Source: an uncultured bacterium
GTDB lineage: Bacteria > Cyanobacteriota > Vampirovibrionia > Gastranaerophilales > Gastranaerophilaceae
DNA: 64,000 nt
NCBI GenBank assembly: GCA_950022695.1
Contig: CATLLN010000002.1
Coordinates: 62,001-126,000 of the forward strand
Direction: 5' to 3'
The translations under genes and the position numbers were made by a program. The notes below the pieces were generated by a model that saw only the letters and a program-made list of their open reading frames with translations, did no database searches and was not told where the DNA came from. Shown here piece by piece: positions 1 through 7,200 of the stretch. The number at the start of each line of letters is the position of its first letter. Within the stretch, counting starts at the first letter, position 1.

Positions 1-828
1 TCTACCGATACTCATTGCTGCGCCGTTTTGTTCTTTTACAGCTGATAAGTAACCGAAGTACAACCATTGAATAGCTTCTTTAGCATTTCTTGCCGGTTTT
101 CTAATATCGAAGCCATAGATATCGCCTAATTGAGCCATTTCTTGAAGAGCTCTGATTTGTTCAGCGATTTCTTCTTTCAATTGAATTTTTTCAGCATTCA
201 TTTCGCCATCAAGTGAAGCGTGTTGTTCTTTTTTATCTTCAATAAGTCTATCGATACCATAAAGAGCAATTCTTCTGTAATCACCTATGATACGTCCGCG
301 ACCGTATGCATCAGGAAGTCCTGTTAAAATAGCAGCGTGACGAGCTTTTCTCATATCAGGAGTGTAAGCATCAAATACACCTTGGTTGTGAGTTTTTCTA
401 TATTTTGTAAAGATTTCGGAAACTTCTGCATCTACTTCATAACCGTATGATTTGCAAGCGCCTTCAGCCATTCTGATACCGCCAAATGGTTGCATTGAAC
501 GTTTCAATGGAGCATCTGTTTGTAAACCAACAATAGTTTCCAAGTTTTTATCAATATATCCGGCACCGTGAGATACGATTGATGATACAATTTTTGTATC
601 CATATCAACAACACCGCCGTTTTCACGTTCTTTTTTGAATAAATCACAGCATTCTTGCCATAATTTAGTTGTTGCTTCTGTCGGTCCTGCTAAAAAGCTT
701 GAATCACCTTCATATAAAGTATAGTTACGTTGAATAAAATCCCTAACATTAATTTCTTGATTCCATTTTCCGGAAACAAATTCTGAGGTAGGGTAAATCT
801 TAGTTTCTTCTAATACTGCTTCTGTCAT
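1..828 (-). CDS. pflB: Pyruvate formate-lyase, N-terminal 276 residues (cut by window edge)
   Basis: This is formate C-acetyltransferase, the cytoplasmic glycyl-radical enzyme that splits pyruvate with CoA into acetyl-CoA and formate during anaerobic fermentation. The translation shows the typical PFL start ([20 protein letters not shown] near residue 16), then [20 protein letters not shown] and [20 protein letters not shown], followed by the [16 protein letters not shown] and [17 protein letters not shown] blocks. The reading frame runs off the left edge. The catalytic Cys-Cys pair and the glycyl-radical loop, which lie further on in this family, are therefore not in the window, and neither is an activase gene next to it. 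The start ATG at 828 follows GGGAGAAAAAT, a good ribosome binding site. A TATAAT box sits about 65 nt upstream. Identification is secure; completeness cannot be judged. Confidence 0.97.
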   Translation of the reverse strand, partial: MTEAVLEETKIYPTSEFVSGKWNQEINVRDFIQRNYTLYEGDSSFLAGPTEATTKLWQECCDLFKKERENGGVVDMDTKIVSSIVSHGAGYIDKNLETIVGLQTDAPLKRSMQPFGGIRMAEGACKSYGYEVDAEVSEIFTKYRKTHNQGVFDAYTPDMRKARHAAILTGLPDAYGRGRIIGDYRRIALYGIDRLIEDKKEQHASLDGEMNAEKIQLKEEIAEQIRALQEMAQLGDIYGFDIRKPARNAKEAIQWLYFGYLSAVKEQNGAAMSIGR

Positions 829-893
829 ATTTTTCTCCCATTTTGTAGTTATTAATTGTACTTTTAACACGTATTATTTCACATTCATGAAAC

Positions 894-960
894 ATTATAC
901 ATAATAAAAAACAAAAAACTACATATGTAACGAGAATTTATACTTTTGTTACGAAAATTA
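894..960 (-). promoter_or_regulatory. pflB promoter and possible activator boxes
   Basis: Read leftward, a TATAAT hexamer (894-899) would start transcription about 58 nt before the pflB ATG. Upstream of it are GTAAC (927-931) and GTTAC (948-952), an inverted pair about 16 bp apart at roughly the distance used by dimeric activators. A CRP/FNR-family site would make sense for a fermentation gene, but the boxes do not match a specific consensus I can name. Confidence 0.4.
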
Positions 961-990
961 TTATAAAAAAGGCGGTATTAAATACCGCCT
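961..990 (-). terminator. Rho-independent terminator of the LEA-like gene
   Basis: A 7-bp GGCGGTA/TACCGCC stem (971-989) with a 5-nt loop is followed on the minus strand by six T residues. It lies directly after the 92-residue helical protein gene. Confidence 0.85.
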
Positions 991-994
991 GAAA

Positions 995-1273
995 TTATGC
1001 TGTTTTCTTATTTTCTTGTTCTTTTTTCATTTTAGCCTTATCAGCAACTTTTTCTTTCATTTCGTGAGCTTTTTCTTTGACATTATCTTTTACTTCTTCC
1101 GCCTTAATCTTCGCAGTTTGAGCCTTTTCTTTCAGATTTTCTTTCATTTCTTCGGCCTTTTCTTTTGCCGCGTGTGCGCCTTTTTTGATGTCTTCTTTCA
1201 CATTTTCGGCTTTTTCCTTAACCATGCCTGCTGTTTCATGAAGCTTTTCTTTCATTGTTTCTTTATCTTTCAT
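995..1273 (-). CDS. Small highly charged LEA-like helical repeat protein
   Basis: The 92-residue product is almost entirely Lys, Glu, Ala and Met. It is built from loosely repeated 11-residue units of the type KEKAEEMKENL, KEKAENVKEDI and KEKAHEMKEKV. This pattern is characteristic of group 3 LEA-like and similar stress-associated proteins that form amphipathic helices on drying or at membranes. There is no signal peptide or membrane segment, so it should be cytoplasmic. The gene has its own terminator and a GAAAGGAG ribosome binding site just before ATG, so it is probably monocistronic. The opposite strand is also open, but that reading frame gives a Phe-rich product that is only a mirror of the Lys/Glu codons. 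The function is inferred from composition only. Confidence 0.75.
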   Translation of the reverse strand: MKDKETMKEKLHETAGMVKEKAENVKEDIKKGAHAAKEKAEEMKENLKEKAQTAKIKAEEVKDNVKEKAHEMKEKVADKAKMKKEQENKKTA

Positions 1274-1485
1274 AAGATACTCCTTTCCTTGTGTACTTTG
1301 ATATTATAAAGTATTAGTTAATTGGTTAAATTAGAAAAAAGCATTATATATCAAGCTTCAAAACCGAATTAAAAAAAGTATCCGTATTACAAAATCATAC
1401 AAAAATTTACCTTTTTAGGGGATTAAAAAGCAAAAAAAATACTCTAAAATTTATAAAAAAATTACCAATTAAGAAAGGAATTATT

Positions 1486-1827
1486 ATGTTAAATTTATTA
1501 ATTAGATGGGTTTTATTTGCACTTGCAATAATTTTTGTAGGTTGGCTTGTGCCGGGTATTACAGTTGAAAACTTTATGAGTGCAATGCTTGTATGTGTAA
1601 TTCTTGCTTTAATTAATACTTTTATTAAACCATTATTACAATTTATTTCTCTGCCTATTAACATTCTTACACTTGGACTTTTTACATTTGTAATTAACGC
1701 ATTATTGTTATGGTTAGCAGGTGTAGTAACTCCGGGATTTGAAGTTGACGGTTTCCTAAGTGCTTTGCTCGGTTCAATTATTTTAGCAGTACTTTCAATC
1801 GGTATAAACAAAATAGGACAAGAATAA
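1486..1827 (+). CDS. Phage holin family 4 / YvlD-type small membrane protein
   Basis: The 113-residue protein has four hydrophobic segments (about residues 5-22, 32-52, 58-80, 86-106). It carries the family signature of a Pro-Gly turn after the first helix (GWLVPGITVENF), an N-T-F-I-K-P motif after the second (LINTFIKPLL) and a matching PGFEVDGF loop before the last. This is the PF04020 family, exemplified by Bacillus YvlD. It is named after phage holins but is mostly chromosomal and of unknown function. AAGAAAGGA lies 7 nt before ATG. A strong hairpin terminator follows, so the gene stands alone. Confidence 0.85.
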   Translation: MLNLLIRWVLFALAIIFVGWLVPGITVENFMSAMLVCVILALINTFIKPLLQFISLPINILTLGLFTFVINALLLWLAGVVTPGFEVDGFLSALLGSIILAVLSIGINKIGQE

Positions 1828-1836
1828 ACAATATTT

Positions 1837-1872
1837 AAATGGCGAACCGGAAATTCCGGTTCGCCATTTTTT
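1837..1872. terminator. Strong GC-rich hairpin, terminator for the YvlD-like gene
   Basis: A near-perfect inverted repeat (GGCGAACCGGAA/TTCCGGTTCGCC, 1841-1864) has an A/T collar and TTTTTT on the plus side. It sits between two convergent genes and may serve both. Confidence 0.85.
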
Positions 1873-1887
1873 AAACACTATTATATA

Positions 1888-2322
1888 TTAGAAACCATTT
1901 TTTAAAATATTATTTAATTTTTGTTCAACCTTTTCGGCCTGACGATTTTGCATATCAACCCACTGTTTGCCTTGCTCAGGAGTCAAATATCCGCCTTGTT
2001 GTTGACGTTTTAACTCTAAATTATATAATAGACGTGTATCTTTATCTAAATCTTTTCTTTTTAAAGCCTTATTAATTTCATCAGCAGATAAAGGCTCACT
2101 AGTAGAAGTAGTTACAATCTGCCCATTAATAACACGTGACAAACCACGAGTGATAAGCGGTTTACCAGAAGACAATATACTTTGTTGGTATTGTGTTCTA
2201 GCAGATGCTCCATCAGATTCGCCAAATAACGATTTTTTAGGTGTTTTTTGTTGAGTAACTTCCTTATTCACCAAATAGCCTGTTATCTGAATTCCTCTTT
2301 GCCCTTCGATTCTGTTTGTCAT
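1888..2322 (-). CDS. Hypothetical protein, 144 aa
   Basis: I do not recognise this protein. It is polar, with a basic and Gln-rich C-terminal half (residues 95-140, likely helical, e.g. LELKRQQQGGYL and NRQAEKVEQKLNNIL). There is no signal peptide or membrane segment. The frame is open further upstream, but AAAGGAG stands exactly 7 nt before the ATG at 2322, which fixes the start there. An upstream ATG at 2355 has no such site. It converges on the YvlD-like gene and shares the hairpin between them. Upstream lies a short tandem repeat. Confidence 0.6.
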   Translation of the reverse strand: MTNRIEGQRGIQITGYLVNKEVTQQKTPKKSLFGESDGASARTQYQQSILSSGKPLITRGLSRVINGQIVTTSTSEPLSADEINKALKRKDLDKDTRLLYNLELKRQQQGGYLTPEQGKQWVDMQNRQAEKVEQKLNNILKNGF

Positions 2323-2412
2323 AATAATCTCCTTTCGTGTTTTACTCTCAAGCATATGTTGCTATGTTTTTATAAAAACATTCAGGTTTTGATTATTGTT
2401 AGCCCCGCTCCG

Positions 2413-2435
2413 ATCATATCATATCATATCATATA
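2413..2435. repeat. Short tandem repeat of ATCAT units
   Basis: About four and a half copies of the 5-bp unit ATCAT lie head to tail in the intergenic region upstream of the 144-residue gene. Such 5-bp tracts can slip in replication. It is outside any gene and no role is evident. Confidence 0.7.
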
Positions 2436-2541
2436 GGGCATTATATCTGGGTTTTAGGCACTTGAAAATTAAATTTACATTTCTTAATAATTCTACATTT
2501 GTCAATTATAAAGTCCAAATTTTATATTGTTGTTTTTTATG

Positions 2542-2556
2542 TATAATTCAATCATG
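2542..2556 (+). promoter_or_regulatory. -10 box 6 nt before ATG (leaderless start) of the PHP gene
   Basis: A perfect TATAAT (2542-2547) is followed by 6 nt and then ATG (2554). Transcription would begin at or next to the A of ATG. There is no ribosome binding site. The same spacing is seen at several other genes here. Confidence 0.6.
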
Positions 2557-3474
2557 ATATATTCAATTTCATCCTTACAGCAGAACAACATGTCATTTAA
2601 ATCAAAGCTATGTCCATTCGATTTAAAATATAAACAAGAAATAATAAAAGGGATTCAAGAACATTATCAATTTTCATCAAAAATAGAAGATTTAGAATCT
2701 GTTATTGCTCCCTGTGAAATGCGCCACTTATTGAGAAAATTTAAACCTTAGCATTTCAAAATCGAAAATAACAGTAATAACTTATTTGAAAATATTAAAA
2801 ACGGAACATTCAGAGTTAATCTACATGTTCATACCCAAAAATCTGACGGTTCTTTAACTCCGGAACAATATTGGGAACAACCCACTCTTTACGCAAATAA
2901 AATAGCTAAACTTTTTCATAATGATGGTCTGCCTGCATACACATCTGCGACTACAGACCATAATAATATCGAAGCGGCACAAGAAATTATTGCAATGATA
3001 GCAGAAGAGCCTAAAAAATATAAAAATTTTAAATTTATACCCGGATGTGAATTTCTATTTTTAGATAATAACAGCGGATTTAGGTTTCCTGCATTTGAAG
3101 CAGTCGGATTAGGGTTTAATCCGTTTTCACAAAGAATTGCCGAAATATTAAAAGATATTAACTCTATTGATATTATCAAAAAACTTGTAAATAAAAATGC
3201 AGTTTTTTCATACGCTCATCCGATAAGATATTATTTTACGGGAAACGGTGTAACTGCTGAATTTATAAAATATTTAAGAAAAATTGGCATCAACGGTATT
3301 GAATCAAATTACCAATATGTAGGGTACAAAGACACCCCCGAAATGATTTCCCAAAAACAACATATCCAAAAAATTGCAAAAGAAAACAATTTCTTCGAAA
3401 CCGGCGGAACTGATACTCATGGTAAAAATATTTTTCGCCCCTTTGCTCAAACATATCTTGACAAATTAATTTAA
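2554..3474 (+). pseudogene. PHP-domain metal-dependent hydrolase, interrupted by an in-frame TAG
   Basis: The frame is continuous from 2554 to 3474 except for one TAG at 2749-2751. Downstream of the stop the sequence is a well-conserved PHP-type phosphoesterase domain. Motif I is NLHVHTQKSDGSL at about 2818. A TTDHNN motif lies at about 2953 and the PGCEF metal-ligand Glu at about 3040. YAHP lies at about 3211 and the C-terminal GGTDTHG at about 3406. The 65 codons before the stop (SFKSKLCPFDLKYKQEI...) look like the normal N-terminus. TAG differs from CAG by one base, so a nonsense mutation is the simplest reading. No good start lies between the stop and motif I, so the present allele probably makes no enzyme unless the stop is read through. 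The natural substrate is unknown; PHP proteins hydrolyse phosphoesters or act as nucleases. Confidence 0.75.
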
Positions 3475-3483
3475 AAAAATAAA

Positions 3484-3500
3484 TGTTACAATTTGTAACA
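3484..3500. promoter_or_regulatory. Perfect palindrome TGTTACA-N3-TGTAACA
   Basis: A 7+3+7 perfect inverted repeat lies between the PHP pseudogene and the next gene, about 84 nt before its ATG. Size and symmetry suit a dimeric regulator's operator. The half-site resembles the GTAAC/GTTAC boxes upstream of pflB, but the regulator is unknown. Confidence 0.4.
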
Positions 3501-3583
3501 ATATCATCTTAATACCTAAACTTTTAAGCACATTTTTCCGAAACAATATATAGTTAGTACTTCTTTAAATTTAGGTAAAAGTT

Positions 3584-4264
3584 ATGTCAACAAACAAAGT
3601 AGATGGTCAAAAAGTTCAAGTTTATGAAAAACAAAATACTAAAACTGTACAACAAAATACAGCTAAAAATTCTTCTGAATCGATTTTAACCACGAATAAT
3701 ACACAAAAAGATACTATTGGTGTTAGTGTAGAAACTCCAAACACAATAAAAATTTGCAAAGATTCAGAAGCTGCAAAACTAAGAATTTTTGATCTGACTA
3801 GCAACCCTGAATATCAAAGGACTAAAGATCCATCTGACAATACCATCGTTGTGAAAGATATATCAGGAAAAGAAGTTGGCAGATATAGACAAGGCAATGA
3901 ATTTATTGAAATTTATGAAAAACACTCTCCGAAACAAAACATTGTTGTTACTTATGATAAAAACGGGAAGTTTTCAAAATATGTAGATACAAAATATGAC
4001 CAATACGGGAATATTATGTCAGAAACTCTCAAAAACAGCAGCGCTGAAACACGTACTCTTAATCACGAATTAAGTGGAGAAGTAACTGACTGGAACGGTG
4101 AAAAACTTGCCAAAATCAAAACTTACGGATATGAATCTACAAACGGTAACTATAAATATGACATGATGGTAATAACACATGTTAATGAAGATAATAGAAT
4201 CGAAATCCTTCCGGCAACTAAAGAACATCACATCAAATATTCACCGGAAGAAAAACTCAATTGA
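3584..4264 (+). CDS. Hypothetical protein, first part of a two-frame locus
   Basis: The 226-residue product has a Thr/Gln/Asn-rich start (residues 1-45) typical of an unstructured secretion or linker segment. A compact part follows (residues 50-226) with many short beta-prone stretches such as TIVVKDISGKEVGRYRQ and YDKNGKFSKYVDTKYDQYG. These resemble the 'D-x-x-G-x' hairpins of YD-type or MORN-like repeats. There is no signal peptide. Its stop codon TGA (4262-4264) overlaps the first codon of the giant ORF downstream. The two may be separate coupled genes, or one protein split by a single-base shift in the A-run at 4251-4255. I do not recognise a family. Confidence 0.6.
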   Translation: MSTNKVDGQKVQVYEKQNTKTVQQNTAKNSSESILTTNNTQKDTIGVSVETPNTIKICKDSEAAKLRIFDLTSNPEYQRTKDPSDNTIVVKDISGKEVGRYRQGNEFIEIYEKHSPKQNIVVTYDKNGKFSKYVDTKYDQYGNIMSETLKNSSAETRTLNHELSGEVTDWNGEKLAKIKTYGYESTNGNYKYDMMVITHVNEDNRIEILPATKEHHIKYSPEEKLN

Positions 4265-7200
4265 GAGAATATGCTTGCGAAGCTCTATACAAAAATGCCA
4301 AGCAAGCATCTAATCTTATTAAAGAATATAGAGATTCATATGGCATAATTAGTATTGATGCTTTATCTGAAGGTCTCAAAACTGTAAACTTTATAGGTCA
4401 AGCAGCATTACTAAACGCAGAAGACTTACCTGCAGGCTTTGACTTTTTTAAATCTAATAGAACAAAAGAAAAAGAATTTGAACAAAAAATGGAAGTTTAT
4501 AAAAACCTAAAAACCAAAACTTCCAACATCAATGAATTTGAAAAAGAATTTAAAAATATAACAGAAAGAGAAGTTGTTTATAATGCTATTTCAGCACTAC
4601 AAAAAAACGAAACTAAATTACAAAAATTAAGTGCATACAAAGGAGTTCTTAACAATATTGAAAGAACTATGGGCAAAATAGAATTTGCTCCGAATATAAA
4701 TATACTAAAATCAACTACAAGCGAAAATTTAGGTAAACTCTTCGGACTAAAACAAGAAGAAGTAGATAAAATATTTGAAGAAGCATATAACGAACTTGAA
4801 GCAAATTCCGGCGCACTTGATAAATCTCAAAAACTTGTTGATTTTAAAAATAATTTAATCTCTATGCTTAATGGTGCAAAAACACGCACCGAATATCTGC
4901 TTGATGCCGAATTAAACGGTATTCAATTAGATAAATCAAATCCATTTAGTGATATGCCGTCAGTAAACACTTTTTCTGAGAAAAAATCAAAAGATTTAAT
5001 AAAAAAATTAAATTCAGAAATCGAAACAACAGCTTCAGATTGTAAAGAACTTTTCAAATATGCACTTGGTCCAAACAATACAAATGAAGCCGAAGCATTT
5101 ATTGAACTTGCACAAATTGGCGGTATGCTTGGAGAAACAGCGCTTACTATTATAACTTCAATCTATACAGGCGGAATGGCTGCTCCGGCTATGGCTGCAA
5201 TGAAAAATGCTGGAACTGCAGGTAAAATAGGTTCACAACTTCTTAAAGGCTGCCTAACTGCAGCTAACGCTTCAATTCCAGCTACAACAAGTTATATTAG
5301 TGCAATAACAAGTCAAGATGGGTTAACTGATGAAAAATCAGCAGTTATCAAAGAAAAACTTAAAAACGGAATAATATATGGTGGTTTAGGTGCATATGTT
5401 TCAGGACCAATCGGTCAGGCTGTAGAAAATGCATTAACTAAAAATATCGGCGTGTTTTCTACAGCATTAGCAAAAGCTTACGGTAAAGGAGCTGAAATTT
5501 CGTTGGATGTAGTATTTGATAACGTAATTGATAATATCGACGTAAAAGAATCATTAATTCAAAACGGAATAATGAATATAGGTATGGCAGTTGCCGGCGG
5601 AAGATTAAGTAAGGCTTTAAGCAAACAACATTTTACTTTAAAAAGCGAAAATGACGGTACATATACAGTAAAACAAAATGGTATTGAAGTCGGTAAATTT
5701 ACAAACGCAAATGAAGTTGCAAGTTTTGCAATCGGAAAAGCCAGCGATATTAACCAAACTATAAATAATCAGCCAATGCTTCGCGGAGAAACTGAATTAC
5801 CGGAAGCAACAGTTACAGCTAAGAAAAAAGCTTACATTAAACCTGAATCAGAAACAACTGAATTTATGCTTCAAGATGATATTGCCAAAACATCAATGTC
5901 ATCTATGCTTGGAAAAGCTAAAACAAAAGCCGAAGCAATTTGGGATACTGCTTTTGACAAAGTTAAATCAATGACAAACAAAAGCTATAAAGAAATACAA
6001 AAATTAAAAGAAAACCCAGAATTTGAAGGGCTAGAAAGCTATGTAGATGCTTTATATAATTCTCAATTCAAGTTAAGTGAATATGAAGAAAATATAAATT
6101 TAATAAAAGATAATCGTCAAATATTTGATAAACTAATGAATAACGACAAAATCGATATTAACAAAGATATTCGTCAAATACTATGGTTTACAAATGTTTT
6201 AAAACAAAATCAAGATTTATTGGATAAATTATTAACTTCTAATAATAGTAAAATCAAAAATTTCAATGATATAAGCAATTTAATTGAGGTAAGCAAAAAT
6301 ATAAATTCTTACCCTGATATATTCGAAAAGCTAATGAATACTGAAAAGTTTAATAGTAGTCAAGTTAAAACCATTATGGCTTCTGCAGAAATAATTCATA
6401 AATATCCGGATACATTTGATAAAATGTTAAATAAAGATACTTTTCTTGAAGATCATAACTTTTTAGGTTCTATAAGGTTGTTCAATGAATATTCTAACAC
6501 ATTTGACAAACTTATTAATTGTTCAAAAATAAAAAAAGGAAATGAAATTAGTTTTACAATGAGTGTAATAAAAGAATATTTTTCACAAGAACCTGACCCT
6601 GTCATTTTGGATAAAATAATAAATTGTCCAAAAATTAAAAATGGTAATGATATTGCTTGCATGCTACAACAGGCAGAAAAAATTCAACAATACCCGGAAG
6701 TTTTTGACAAGATTATGAATCATCCTAAAGTTGAAGCTCATTCTGCCCATAATTTAATGGCTGTTGCAGAAAAAATTCAACAATACCCGGAAGTTTTTGA
6801 CAAGATTATGAATTGCCCTATAGTTATAGATGATATAGCTAATGCTAGAGGAATAATGGAATCTGCAGACAAAATCCAACAATATCCAGATGTTCTTGAC
6901 AAAATTCTTAATTGTCCAAAAGTTAAAAACACTCAAAACATTTCAGAATTATTACATGCAGCTGACAATATTCACAAATATCCTGACATATTTGAAAAGG
7001 TTGTTAATTGTCCTAAAACCGGAAATGCATTTAGTATAAGTGAAATAATGGAAGTTGCAAACAAGATTCAACAATATCCTGAAGCATTTGACAAAATTGT
7101 TAATTGCCCGAAAATTAGTAATAATAATAATTTGATTTACGATACTATAAATGAAGCTGCAGACAAAATCCAACAATATCCGAAAGTTTTTGACATGATT

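Noticed and set aside
1016-1309. Plus-strand Phe-rich ORF opposite the LEA-like gene.
   Set aside because: It is the mirror of Lys/Glu codons, has no ribosome binding site, and the minus frame has SD, repeats and terminator.
2413-2435. CRISPR-like array.
   Set aside because: The 5-bp tandem units have no spacers. No CRISPR array or cas gene was seen in the window.
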